Part shown: positions 34,441 to 46,324 of the stretch, piece by piece
Numbering within the stretch: position 1 is the first letter of the stretch
Layout of the letters: each line of letters opens with the position of its first letter
NCBI GenBank assembly: GCA_007922305.1
Contig: ML677386.1
Location: 12,691,830-12,755,829 of the forward strand
Length of the DNA stretch: 64,000 nt
Direction: 5' to 3'
Source of the DNA: Dermatemys mawii
Lineage: Eukaryota; Chordata; Testudines; Dermatemydidae
Program-made: the position numbers and the translations under genes
The notes under the pieces: generated by a model
Seen by the model: only the letters and a program-made list of their open reading frames with translations
The model's database searches: none
What the model was told of the DNA's origin: nothing

Positions 34441-35420
34441 GTTACCTGTATGGTGTTAATGAGGAATCAAAAGGATGTGGCAGTACAGCAACATGTAATT
34501 TCAGAAATGTGGCATTCAGTGGGTGTGCAGGAATATAGCTAACTTACCCACAAGTACATAAGATAACACACTCACCTAAGTGGAGTTCTCACCCTCTTGA
34601 TACTTTTAGTAATTAGTAACTTTTCTTTTTGCAAGCACTGACAATTGATGATACATACATATGATTTGATTCTGAATCAGAATTTACGTTTGAAGTTAAA
34701 AAGTATGTAAGGCATGTTTTTCAGTTTCAGGATGAAACATGAGTGGCAGAAAAACATGTCATTGTGCACAGAACTATAGGCACAGCTAGTGAATCAAAAT
34801 AAAGATACAGTCGGCCTGGTGGAAAATGCACAAAACTATATCCTAAATTTACCAGTTTTAAAATGGAAAAATGCAATTCACACAAAAAAAACCTGGCATG
34901 ACTCACTGACTTGATGTTTTATTTATATTTACCTCCGTGCACTACTAGGAAATAATAGAATAGCCAGCACTTATAGTGCTCTTTACTTTTTTACATGTTA
35001 TGCTTGTGGTTCTACAGAAACAACATATTGCTAATGAGGCAAACATTCTGGGGAATTTCATGTCCACCATATGTCCTTTCTGATAAAGCTGCTGTTTTTG
35101 TTGTATACTTCAATGGCATCATTGCTGGGAATCAGTGTTAGAGTCCTAATGAAATGCGCTTATTCATTAGCATTTTATAGCTTATAGTTAATTCAGCATA
35201 GGGAAGCAAGTTCCCACTGTGTATCATTTCCTTTATTACTGTGCTTAGCCTCAGATTATCCAGTGTGATTTGTAGAATTAAATCTGATTTTCTTGTTGCA
35301 GGTACTGTAGCTATAACAAAATGTAAAAGAAATGAAGGCTACATTTAATTTAGTTTTAATTAATTAAACTAGAGCTAGAAGATTTACATATTTGTATTCT
35401 TCTTTTGCAACTTTAGTGAT
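34441..35420. other. Unassigned DNA, partly a candidate conserved non-coding element
   Basis: The block 34,985-35,400 has no repeat signature and many TAAT/ATTA cores ('gcttattcattagcatttta', 'ttttaattaattaaactaga'). The rest is unassigned. Confidence 0.3.
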
Positions 35421-36347
35421 TATAATTGAAAAAGATCTTTCCTTATAGGACAGGTTCCATAAACCTGTTTAGTGTTTGTTGTTCTCTTTTGGACGCTCTC
35501 CAGTATGTCCATCTTTTCTAAAGTGTGGTGCTCAGACTTGGAAACAGGACTCCAGCTGAGGCCACAACAGTAGCTAGAAGAGTGTGACAATTACCCACCA
35601 TGTTTTATATACAACACTCCTGTTAATTCACTCCAGAATTATGTTAGCTTTTTTCCAACTATATCACATTGTTGACTCATATTCAGTTTATGATCCATTA
35701 TATACCCAGATCCTTTTCAGCAGTACTACCACTTAACAAATTATTCCCCATTTTGGAGTTGTTATGCATTTGATTTTTCTTTAAGTGAAGTACTTTGCAC
35801 TTGTATTCATTGAATTTCATCTTGCTGAATTCAGACCAGTTGTCCAATTTGTTAAGCTCCTTTTAAATTCTAATCCTGTTCTGCAAAGTATTTAGAGCTC
35901 CTCCCAGCTTGGTGTTATCTGCAAAGTTCGTTATTCAAGTAATTAATGAAAATATTGAATAGTCACAGATCCTTGTGGGACTCCACTAGGTACATCCTCT
36001 GTTTGACATCAAACCATTGATAACTACTGTTTGACTGACTAGGGTCTTTCAACCCGTTGTGCACATATCTTATAGTAACATATGTAGACCACATTTCCCC
36101 AGTTTGCTTATGAGAATGTCAAGTGAGACTGTCAAAAGCCTTACTAAAATCAAGATATACCATGTCTACTGCTTCCCCCCCATCAAATAGTCCAGGGACT
36201 CTTTCAAAGAAGGAAATTAGATTAGGTCGGAATAATTTATTTCTGACTAATCCATGCCAGCTATTCCTAATAATGTAGTATTCTCTAGGTGATTGATTAC
36301 AAATTGATTGTTTAATAACTTGTTCCAGTATCTTTCCAGGTACAGAA
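35421..36347 (-). pseudogene. CR1 LINE reverse-transcriptase fragment
   Basis: On the minus strand the RT motifs of CR1 ORF2 appear in order. Motif A reads 'AVDMVYLDFSKAFDS' (36,128-36,175). 'SGVPQGSV' (35,964-35,987) follows. The catalytic box reads 'FADNTKLGG' (35,899-35,928), where CR1 normally has F-A-D-D: the second catalytic aspartate is replaced by Asn. The reading ends near 35,425 at a 'LSYKERSF'-like segment that corresponds to the conserved end of ORF2. Stops and shifts interrupt it several times. It adjoins the G-rich repeat at 36,348, which marks the break. CR1 is the dominant LINE of turtles, crocodiles and birds. Confidence 0.8.
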
Positions 36348-36845
36348 GTTGGACCAGAGGTGGAAAAACTGCAGCCAACTGCACAGGACTGCCCTGCCCG
36401 GTCCCTGAGCTTCTTGCTGGAGTGACTAGCCCCCGGCTCATTCCCTGCTGTCCCCCTTCCTCTGTAGGTACGCTGTGCAGCGCAGCTGGCTCTGGTGGGA
36501 AGGTGTGGCTTCCAGTCCTGCTGCTCTGAGCAGCATGGTAAGGGAGTGGGGAGTTAGATAAGGGGCAGGGGGGCCCAGGGGCAGTCAGGGAACAAACAGC
36601 AGAGGGTGGTTGAATGGGGCAGAGGTTCTAGGAGGGGTCAGGGGACGGGGAATAGAGGTTGGATAGGGGTGAGAGTCCCGGGGGTTGTCAGAGGGCAGGA
36701 GAAGGGATGGTCTGGGGGTAGGCTTGGGGAGATGGGGTGGGGGCTTGGAGGAGGAAGTGGTACAGGGGGGCAGGGGGTTGAGGGAATGGGCAATGAGGGG
36801 ACACGGTTCTGGTGCCAGCGTGCCCCCCCCCCCATGCTTTTAGGA
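36348..36845. repeat. Dispersed GC-rich then G-rich turtle repeat
   Basis: The entry 'accagaggtggaaaaactgc' and 'agcccccggctcattccctg' leads to a long G-rich tract with 'gtcaggggacggggaataga' and related units, a layout I recall from turtle genomes. The 114-codon Gly/Arg-rich frame at 36,606-36,950 and its Pro-rich antisense partner are products of composition. A G-quadruplex-type run lies at 36,765-36,790. The repeat ends in a C tract near 36,823-36,833. Confidence 0.5.
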
Positions 36846-38790
36846 AGCTTTTGCCATGCCTGGCTAGGGATACATAGGCCTTATTCTCAGCAAGTCAAGA
36901 CCAAGCCCTGGGTAGAAGCCTCCAGGATCAGGATGCCCCTAGCTGCCTAGGGGCCCACCAGGTGCAGGTAGAAGAAGAGCTAGCGGTGGGTGTTGTCAAC
37001 ACACCATTTTTATCCCAATGCAGGTTCTTCCTTGTAGAGAACCTACAAGGTAAGGAAAAGAAGAAAACACACATCCCTACTTCCCTGCCTTCTTCGGCTG
37101 GCAAACTCCCCCGGTCTCCCAGCTGCCTTTGTCCCTTACCAGTCAGTGGGAACCTGAGTGCTTTTTGAAACCTGGGCCTAAGACATGTGGAATGGATGAC
37201 CAACATCTTTGGCTGATGTAATTTGGCATAGGTGCATTGAAGGCAATGGATCTGTGCTGATTCACACAAGCTGGGATCTGACTGTATCAACATTTTTTCT
37301 ATTGTTACTTTTCTTAATATATACCTGCATGTGTGTTTAAATATTGAGCCAGTCTTACCTCGCCATGTGCCCAAACTCCACAGAATAAATAGGTTTAAGT
37401 GACTGTGAACACTCTCATTCCCAAATTTTCTTAAAATGTAATAAGATTTATTATATTGAAGTTTTCACTACATGGCTTTCACCTATGCTGAGGTAATTCC
37501 CATCTGTTAGGGCAGCGCTATAGCCTCCAGACCAACACAGTGGCATACAGGGACTGTGTTGGAGGCCAGACAGGGTGTGTGTGAATGAAAATGTTTTCCT
37601 TCAGGAATCTAAATGTCATTCTGCAAGTGCATGAGAACCAGGAACTAAAAATGATTACTTAAAAAAAGATAAAATGATCTTTCTAGTGTGATTTTTGAAG
37701 TTGGATGATATGCAGAAAAAGGAACAAAAAAAAATCACAAAATACTGTAAACTGTATTTTCAAAACACTTAAGGAGTTATGATTAACACAGGTAAGACAT
37801 AGTACAATTCCTGTCACAGAATCATGTTAAAATAAGATATGTATTGAGTGAATTTAATATTACCATGGTGACAAATTAAGGCGAATATTGATTGGGAATG
37901 CCAAAAGGTGCAAAAGAGCGTGGGCATCAGGTACCACTGGGGATGCTGTGATAGGTAGTAAGCCTCCTGTGTTTTGTTTAATACCATCCAAATGAAAATG
38001 CCATGAGTTGGCAAACCATGAGAACATTAATAGCTCACAAAGGGAATAGCTCCAGTACATTTAGCAGAGGTGGATAGATTACTCTTTGAATGAAGCCTTG
38101 TTAATTTAGCTCCTATGAGGCCAAAATTAATCAGATCCCAAATTAATGAGGTCTTGTGAACTCCAGGAAAGAGACTGTGTCACATTCTGATCTCATTTAC
38201 ATTGGTATGCATCAGAAATGTCTCCACTGAAGTTAATGGAAATGAGAATCAGGCCCACAAATGTCCTAATTGTGTCATTACATCTGCATTGTGTTGATTT
38301 AAAAAAATTAGTTTATCCTGGTATAAAATATTTTATTCTCACAGCTGGTTCCCTGGATTTTAGAACCATCTGAGTACCTGTAAAAATATAAAACTGGAAG
38401 TAGAATTACAGCAAGCAAAGGATAAAGACATTTTGTTCTGTGCTAGCATGAAAACACATATCAATCTGTAAATGTAAAAATTGTGAAATAAATTGCACTT
38501 AATTAAAACTGACACAAACTTCTGTTCTTTACCAAGACTAACAATTCTGAATTCCTGGTCACATGGTTCAGACAGTCTGTTAGTGACTAAGAAGCTATGT
38601 GACACTCAAAGTTTGCTCATATGCCAGTGTGAGTCTATAGTAACTCAATTTACTCAAGCGGTATTACTTATATTTATAGTGACGTAAATGACTGCAGAAT
38701 TCTGAGCAACATTTGCCTGTTCTGCTACAGTCAATTTTTTCTCTGCTGTGTTGCAACTTGGGTAGTCATGGCCACCTGTGCAAAGGATGT
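36846..38790. other. Unassigned DNA
   Basis: The minus-strand frame of 148 codons at 36,928-37,374 has no recognisable domain and overlaps a plus-strand frame. At 38,185-38,265 there is a short repeat phrase ('tccactgaagttaatggaaa'). Otherwise nothing recognised. Confidence 0.4.
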
Positions 38791-38798
38791 GTAAAACT

Positions 38799-39240
38799 TT
38801 ATCTAAGCAGAATGGTAGCATTAGATACCCTTATACAAATTTCAGTGTGTATGTGTGTGTGTGTTCTGGGGGGAGGCAGGAGGGTATGCCCTAGCTGTGG
38901 AAGCTCCTTTTGCCACTCCAGTACTGTGAATTGCAGTGTGAGAGTTTCCATCTGTCTCTGGCTTGCCTCTCTTTGAAAATACCTGCTGTGGTGTTTCAAG
39001 AGGACCAACATCTCCTGTCTTTGGGTGGGACTCAAACCCTCCCAAATCTCAATGCTCTCCAAAGGAGTCTCTTCCTTACTGTCCCTGACCAGTAAATGTT
39101 CCCTCTTCAGCATAACAAATCATATTCACGACCATCTCCCTTTCATGGGAAGCTTTCAATCTATTGATGTGTACTGTTTGCACTGCTCCTCCATCTGGAG
39201 TTGCTCAAGAGCCTGGATATCAACCTCAGGGCAGGCTGTT
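38799..39240 (-). pseudogene. Ty3/Gypsy-like pol remnant (integrase tail to RT leader)
   Basis: The minus strand reads 'VHINRLKASHERE' at 39,137-39,175, resembling the 'HVNxLKPYHxR' box at the C-terminus of chromovirus-like integrases. A frameshift near 39,075 leads to 'EGLSPTQRQEMLVLLKHHSR' (within 38,799-39,113), which resembles the leader found just upstream of Gypsy reverse transcriptase. A further shift gives 'GVAKGASTARAYP', like the 'xxxxIRQRPYR' entry to RT. The frame then runs into a (CA)n microsatellite at 38,844-38,865 and stops. If right, the integrase tail precedes RT. No catalytic motif is preserved. Confidence 0.5.
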
Positions 39241-39249
39241 ACAAACCAG

Positions 39250-40275
39250 GGTGCAAACCACAAACTGATTCTGAGTGCCACACTTAGATTTCACCAACCA
39301 ACCTTTGTGTGTTAACTCTTCAAGCACCATTAATAGTCTTAACTGGAGTCATAGACAGTCCCCTTGGGCTCTCCGGTCTATGTTGTCACCTAGGTAAGTT
39401 TGCATTGGTGTTAGATGCTCTCTTACACTGAAAATCACCACAATATTCAGGTTACTCCCAGTCCCAAAGGATCAGTTACTTACCCCAGGTCAACTGAACC
39501 TTCAATCCCAAACCAAAGATGATATTGTAGCCAATCATGTATTAAACTAATTGAAGATTTATTAAGAAAAAGTAATGAGTTATTTACAAGGTTAAAGCAG
39601 GTAAACAACTACACACAAAGGAGCTGCAGTTTTAGGTCTAAAAGGTAATAGAAGCTTATATAATAAGCAAGTTCTATATGTACTTTAGGGCTAAACCAGA
39701 CCAACCAGCTGAGGATCTCTTGTTTATGCATAGAAGCTTTGCCCCCACAGAGTTCAAGTAGCATAAAAATGTAGTCTCTTCCGGTCAAGAATTTTTATTT
39801 TCTTCCCCCAGAGTTCAAGCTGCTGGGACAAATCCCCTTACATGTCTCTTTTTCATAGGAGAGTGTTAGGTAGCGGGGGAAGACATCAAAAAGTCTTTTG
39901 TTCTCTGATGTTCCACAATGGCTCATCTGGTTTCAGTGGGTCTTCTAGAGGGCAGAGCCTAACACCTGTTGTGGTAAGGTAGTATTTTGTACTTGGTAAT
40001 GCTGCTCTCCTGACTGTGGGGATTTACAGTTTCAGAAAAACACACTTAAATATTACCTTATAACATGGGACTACAAGTGAGATTAATTGATGCAGCAACA
40101 ACACAAGCATTTCATAAAGTCTAAACACTAAACATTTTCAAAAACCTAATACCTATTTTAACACTACTAATCCACAGATGAGCCAGACTAGTTTCCAGCT
40201 ATGCATTTATCAGTGTTTAGCTAAGGCTTCGAGGTCTTGGCAGGTACTGGCACTTGCTCTGTCAGTGTCACAATT
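39250..40275. mobile_element. LTR-like dispersed repeat, copy A
   Basis: Landmarks are 'gaagatttattaagaaaaag', 'gagttatttacaaggttaaa', 'ggtaatagaagctta', 'gatgttccacaatggctcat' and 'catttcataaagtctaaaca', ending near 'cagtgtcac'. The same landmarks in the same order and strand occur at 51,790-52,490. It adjoins the Gypsy-like pol remnant, so it may be that element's LTR or an independent insertion. Class is inferred, not proved. Confidence 0.5.
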
Positions 40276-41029
40276 TACACCTACACAAAGGAGGTGTAAA
40301 ACTTGATCTACTCAGAATAGTAGCATTTTATAACCTTTACACAAATTTTAATAACTGCACAAAGTGCAAGACAATGAAGAACTTAGCCTAAAATAAAAAG
40401 GTTAAATCACACAAAGGAAAGTTGGCCCCAGTTGATGCTATGGGTTTCATTTTAAAGACACACTGCATTTTCCCTGCCAGTTCATTAGTCCTGGTAGAGC
40501 ATTCATCAGAAGAACAAATCTTAAAGAACAGTTGAGAATTACTGCTACTTGGTAACTCAAGAAAACTACTGTTATTTTCCACTGGTATAACTTCATTGAT
40601 TTTTATGCAATTACTCTTGAATTGTGGCGGCGTAAGTGAAAGGAAAATTAGACCATTAGCTTTCAGCTACAGAAAGATGAGTTGCCTGTCTTCCCAACAA
40701 CGTTACATACCCAACTATTGACTATTTTTCCACCACAACTGCTTGGGTGCATTTTTTCCTCTTGTGTAATATTGGCCAAAGGCAGATGGATTTCTTGCCT
40801 AGCTGCTAGTAGCTGCTGAAACCCTGAATATAAAATGCTGAAAAATCCTATAGTGCAGCACTGAAATGAGCGAATCTTAGTACGGTTTTTGAATAGCACA
40901 TGCCACTGCAGGACATGAGAGCCAAGTAGTTTACCTTTTTAAAATTTGAAATAAAAGTTATCCTCTGTAAGGTAGATTGCTGTGTATGCTAAATCTTATT
41001 CTGTAGGGGAGGGATGGCACAGAGCTGCT
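40276..41029. other. Unassigned DNA
   Basis: Short frames on the minus strand near 40,388-40,899 have no domain. Nothing else recognised. Confidence 0.4.
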
Positions 41030-42915
41030 CGGTTTGCAGTGCTAGTAACAGTCCACTTGGCACTCCATAATGATTAAGAAGTGCTCCATGGCTTCATTCT
41101 GGCACACCGCATTCTCCTTTCGGTCCCTCTTCTCACTGTCCCACCACTTTTTCAATTCCTGGTTTTCAGCCATGGAGTGCATCATAACCTTGTGCAGAAA
41201 AAATCCACTTTAGTTCTTGATCGCCGCGTTCTAATTCCATTCAGCCGGTGATAACAGTGAGGGCGGCTGGGCTCTCAAGGTTGTATCTGTGAAGCCAAAA
41301 TACAACAACACACGGTACAATGATTCAGTGATTTAAAACACAGCCACTATTCACATACCTGTCACTAACAGGCTGACCCCAGGCAAGCACACATGAACCA
41401 CAAGGCCCCCCCAAAATGGTGAGTAACCACAGGGGCAGGGAAAATCTATTGTACAGTAGGCACATGGCTCTTGGGAAAGAGCCAGCACTGTAGGGATGAC
41501 CTTATAATCATTACTATCCCCACACTTTCCACAAGCTGTGTTCATTATAGAAGATGATTCCCTGCTGACCCTCAGCAGTGAGATAAGGGAGGGTTTTCTC
41601 CATGACTGCAGTTTCTGCCCTAGCCCTTATGCGACTCGCCTGTGTGCAGCAGTGATTCCACTCTACCCCCCACCCCCAGTGATGGCAGAGTGGCGCAGGA
41701 AAGTTACCTTTAATAGGGTAAGCAACAAAGCAGTTCTACCAAAGAGCCTGCTGCAGTGGATCGCCCAGGATCTCCATGAGAGTTTCTTGGAGATCTCTGA
41801 GGCAGATTCCCTTGAAGTGAGGGAGTCAATCAACAGCCTGTTCCGCCGCTCAGACCAGGCATGTGTGGTGGTACACGCAGTATACAGACAAGCCTGCTTT
41901 CTGCAACCCTCCTCCCGCCAACAACTCGCTTCTGCAATTCCCAAAATCAAATTCACGTACCAGGGGTCTCCTCTTGTTTGCACTTTGCCAAGATCCGACA
42001 GTTGTCACGGGCTAGCCTCCTCTGGGGTAGAGAAGAGCTCCTTGCTGCACGCATCTCTGACCTCCAAGTTGTCCTCTGCCTCTGGATCCCCCTTCACATC
42101 CTCAAAGTTTTCCTCCTCCTGGCTCAGTCCACTCTCGACTGGAACATGAGCCACCAAAGCATCCACAGTGGCCTTTGCAGTGGAGGTGGGGTCGCCACCA
42201 AGAATTGTGTCCAGCTCTTTTTAGAACTGGCAGCTTGCAGGCATAGCACGGGAGCAGCTGTTGCCTCCCACGCCTTGTGGTAGGTGTTCTGCAGCTCCTT
42301 CACTTTGACCACACAATGCTGTGTCTCCCGGTCATGGCCACTTTTTGATATTCATCGTGAAATCTGTCCTTAGGGATCATAATTCCTATGGATGGAGCGC
42401 AGCTGGGACCGGACAGCCTCCTCTCCCCAAATGCTGATGCAGTCCAGCTCTTTGACATTGCTCCAAGTGGGGGATCGCCTGGTGCATGGAGCAGGCATAG
42501 TCACTTGGAAAGATGTGCTGAGGCCACTGCATGCATCACTGAGCAAACAAGAAGGGGTCTTTCAAAATTCCAAAGGAATTTATGCAGTGGGTACGATGGT
42601 TGGTCACCTTAGGGGAGGGTAGTAGAGTTCAAACAAATGACCAGAGAGGGGAGAACAGGCATTGTGAGCTACCTCCCAGAGGCCAACTGCAGATCTGTAA
42701 TCCACCATAGTGTCTACACTGGCACTGTGGCGCTGCAGCCCTGGTGCAGAAAGCTGTACACCTCTTGTTGGGGTGATTATATATATAATTTACACAGTAT
42801 TGCAACTGTGCTGTTTCTTTTCACTAAGTAGCTTGGCAGTGTGTACACCTCAGGAGTTACAGCACAGAAAGCTGCTTTACTGTGCAGAATCTTGCCAGTG
42901 TAGACAAGGCCTTAG
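41030..42915 (-). mobile_element. PIF/Harbinger element E1, minus orientation, truncated
   Basis: The right end 'gccagtgtagacaaggcctta' (42,893-42,913) is the terminal inverted repeat of turtle PIF/Harbinger elements. The following 300 bp of subterminal sequence are also typical. The minus strand encodes the Myb-like accessory protein. No transposase gene is present on the left, where similarity stops near 41,030, so the copy is truncated or internally deleted. The left terminal repeat was not found. Confidence 0.7.
41040..42498 (-). pseudogene. Harbinger Myb/SANT-like accessory protein, decayed (E1)
   Basis: Start at the minus-strand ATG 42,498-42,496. The trihelix Myb/SANT domain follows: 'TWSNVKELDCISIWGEEAVR' then 'SQLRSIHRNYD', an in-frame TAA and a TGA within the next 15 codons, then 'HCVVKVKELQNTYHKAWEA'. 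A frameshift then gives 'GGDPTST' and an acidic linker. Next comes a segment with 'LFGRTALLLTLLKVTF' (41,690-41,740). The C-terminal coil 'ELKKWWDSEKRDRKENA' lies at 41,095-41,182. In the family this protein brings the transposase into the nucleus and onto the element ends. In-frame stops kill it. The plus-strand 203-codon frame over 41,538-42,149 is antisense. Confidence 0.72.
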
Positions 42916-43292
42916 AGCCCGAGCTTGTGGGGCTGCTGTATAACCATATTTTATAGATAATCTTTAATTAATAACCTCCCATTGTTAAAAGAATAATTCA
43001 GGCTAGAGAGATTTCTAACTACAATCTGGGAATTTTAAGAGTCCTCATTTTTAACTAAGTCATCCTCTGATTTGTTCATGAGCTAACCAGCTCTGGATGA
43101 TCAATGAATTCTTCTTCCATGTAAGCACTTTAGATCAGGGAATTGGTTAATACCATAAGATGCCTGCTGTTGGAGAGGGTGGGTGGTTGATACATCTATT
43201 TTAATCATTAATTGCAAATCAATTTGAAATGAAATGTTGTACAGAAGGAGTTAGGGAGTGATTTTTTCCTCTTTATATAGATTTTGAGCAGG

Positions 43293-43328
<36 letters not shown>

Positions 43329-45279
43329 GTGTGGAAAGTTTGGGATTTTACCCTAATGGACAAAGGAAACTAATCTGTCTCATCACATAGCCTTTTATAT
43401 TCACTTAAGAATGCAGACCACAGATTAATCAATTCTTCTCTTTCATTCTTCATGGCATTTCACTGTCTGTCATTCAAACTTTTGAAGTTAATTCCGATGG
43501 CCTCGACTGAACATATTTAATCCTCATAATTGATGCTCTTTGCACATTTCCTTCCTTAAGTTAAGCTCATTTGGCAATGAAGCCTGTCAGAACTGAGGAG
43601 AAATTTTAATTAGCTGATATGCAGTAGGTTCCCCCCCCATATTTTTCCCCAATTTAAAAACATTCAGTTAGTATAGTGCTGTTGAAAGTGATCACTTTGC
43701 AGACTGAAGTTCCATCAAACAATACCCATGTTTGTGCTGCCTTCCTTTTGTGCCCATCCAATATGGGATTCTTTTGTATAATCACATACGCCCCCGGAAA
43801 TGTACCTTATTATAATATAAAGAAGAGTTATACTGGTGAGCACATAGTCAAGTTGAATACAGGAAGTATAAAATCATAGAAGTTAAGAAAGAAAAGACCC
43901 ATAGAACTGGTCTTCTGGTCCAGGGTTTCTCAAATGTTTTAATAGGATGAAGCAGGGGCCAGACTTACACAGCTATTTAAAAAGCTATTGAAAGTCAATG
44001 AGAGTTAGGCATCTAACTCACTTAGGCAAGTCTGTAAATCTCACTAGGCTTCTGAATCTTTAGGTGCCCAAGCCCCTTTGTAAATCTGGCCCCACATTGT
44101 AATAGAGAGATTGTGACCCTGAGCATGTCACATGAGCAGCATCTGTGTGCTGACTGGATGCAAGCAGCCTGTAGGTTGAGAACCACTGCTCTAGGAGGAG
44201 CCCCTTCAGTGTGCCAGAGCCCTCCATGCTCTCAGTCTTTCTTCAAGATAAGCCATGTGGCTTCACCGCCTCCTCAGAATGGACATCTGGGCCTTTAATA
44301 CTCTTGCTTCACACCATGGGCTCCATTCAGTGAGTTTAACTGAGACAGACAGGTGATGCAGACATGCACACATGTCAGGAATTAGTGCACCTCACCCAGC
44401 ATTTGCAGTGATGCTTCGATAGTGTTGGATTGATTAGTCAACTAGACCACAGCACAGAGAACTGAAGGTGAAAGCACAGTCCATTCTGGTTAGCCCAGAG
44501 CCTTGCCAAACTGTAGTGAACCCTTTGGTTCAAGCTTTGTCTCCCCACTTAGCCTCCTTTGTCAGACTCCAAGTGAGAGCCCATCCTCTTTCCAGCAGCC
44601 AGCTCTTATCCTCCACTTCATACCCCTCCAGTCCTTTGATTTGGGGATTGTTCAATGTCCTGGCAATTAGATTTGCTATTATCTTATGCTCCACTGATAT
44701 GGAGACTAAGGCCTGGACAGCTAGGTGACACCCACACCTATGTCTCACCCTGCCCAGAGAGCAACCAGTCCCCTTTCACTCATTGGGTAACAATGCAACA
44801 CATATGGAAAACTGAGGCACAAACAGGACTCAAAATATCCCTACTTGGTCACATTCAGCACCCACAACTTGAAGTGAAATAAAATGGTGTTTGGAAGGAA
44901 AAAAATAAAAAAAGACATTAGAGAGAGTCAGATCCTCACCTAATGTAAATCACGGTAGCTCCATTAAAGGCAGCATAGAAATCCTTGGTGCTCTGCAGAT
45001 TTATACAAATGGAGGATATGATGCAATGTCTATTTTTGCCCTTCATTCAGTCTCCTCACTTATTCCTCACTCTAATCCTGTTGGAGGGTTCTTTACAATG
45101 TAGTGGATAGTATTCTGGCCTTGCAGTTTTAAGTGTCAAGCAATTAAACCTCCACCTCTTATCTTGCAGACAGAGCTTAATAGACCTTACAGTTAGAACA
45201 CTTAGCTGCATGTTCAGCCAAACAATCTCTGTTTAATTTTATCCCATGACTCTTCTGTATACCTCTTTCACCACTCTCA
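42916..45279. other. Unassigned DNA with a 32-base A run
   Basis: A pure A run of 32 lies at 43,293-43,324 with no recognisable LINE or SINE body upstream. Block 43,370-43,640 is unique and AT-rich and is listed as a candidate conserved element. At 43,915-44,200 an element-like pair 'ccagggtttctcaaatgttt' ... 'ggttgagaaccactgctcta' brackets a foldback insert (43,940-44,095, 'aggcatctaactcacttagg'). The rest is unassigned. Confidence 0.42.
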
Positions 45280-45283
45280 AGGT

Positions 45284-45900
45284 ATGTCTGCACTGCCCAC
45301 ATGTCAGAGCTGCTGTGGCAGTGCTGTGATGTGGGCAGTGCAGTCACACTTTATTGCCAGGGGAGATATCACCCTCACTTATCACTCTCCTGACGATAAA
45401 AGAAACCCACTCCGAACTAGTGAGGGAGATTCCCATGAAATGAGGGAGTCAGAGTTCTCCAGGAATCTCCACAGGTTCTTTGGCAGAGATGCTTTGTTTC
45501 TTGCCCCATTAACAGTAACTTTCCCACGTCACTGTGCCATCATGGTGAACAGCTGCGCAGAATTAGAAAGTGGCTAAGCAGTACTAAGGAGAACTTTCCC
45601 CATGAGGTTATAATGCACTCTGCTGCTGAGAAACGGGAATTGAAGGAGTGGTGGGACAGTGAGAAGAGGGACCGAAAGGAGGATGCTGCACGCCAGAATG
45701 AAGCCTCAGAGCGGTTCTTAAAGGTTATGGAGAGACAAGCAGACATGCTCCAGGTGATACTAGCTCCTCAAACTGAGCAGCTATGCTTCCATCATCCTCT
45801 GCAGCTGCTGTTGCAAAAATCTTTCCCATGCTCCCCCCAGACACCACCAATATACTCTTATCAACTTCCTGGCTCCAGTCTATACCTATGATGTGCCACT
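45284..45900 (+). pseudogene. Harbinger Myb-like accessory protein, C-terminal half (E2)
   Basis: The Myb/SANT DNA-binding head is missing. The preserved part has 'RNLHRFFGRDALFLAPLTV' (about 45,459-45,520), then after a stop 'KRELKEWWDSEKRDRKEDAA' and 'RFLKVMERQADMLQVIL' (45,640-45,765), the amphipathic C-terminal coil of the family. E1 carries the same two blocks on the opposite strand. The E2 coil has no stop, while E1 has several changed residues, so E2 is slightly better preserved here. Confidence 0.68.
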
Positions 45901-46324
45901 CCTCCCCGCTCACAGTCCAGCACTGTAGACTCCCACTACCCACTGCACTCAACATCCAGTTTGGCTCTGCTGAAGTACAGCACCCGCTGCATTGTACTCC
46001 AAAGGAGAAGGCTGGATAGGATATCTGGACATACACAAATCATTAGCCATCCCCGGACCCCTACTCCTGGGACCCTCCCTTCCCCCTCACTGGAGACGCC
46101 TTTTCGGTTTGACTGTCTTCTGGTTGTTTTTTAATAAAAGAATTGGTTTGGTTTGAAAGCAAATCTTTATTCTATTAATTGAAAACAAACAGAGCTCTGC
46201 AAAGCAACATTCAATTATGTTAAATCCACATATTGCATCATCTGCAGCAACCTCCTCCTAGAATTATAAGCACTGCGTTCCTGAGCATAGCAGCAAATAT
46301 TAGTGGATTTCAGCTTCAAATTGC

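Noticed and set aside
36606..36950. Gly/Arg-rich 114-codon frame as a gene
   Set aside because: It results from a G-rich dispersed repeat; the antisense frame is equally open and Pro-rich.
36928..37374. 148-codon minus-strand frame as a host exon
   Set aside because: No recognisable domain, no clear splice context, and an overlapping frame on the other strand.
41538..42149. 203-codon plus-strand frame
   Set aside because: It is antisense to the Harbinger Myb-like gene, whose minus-strand translation carries the recognisable domain blocks.
45613..45891. Host gene for a coiled-coil protein
   Set aside because: The 'ELKEWWDSEKRDRKE' coil is repeated on the opposite strand at 41,095-41,182 and lies in a Harbinger element.
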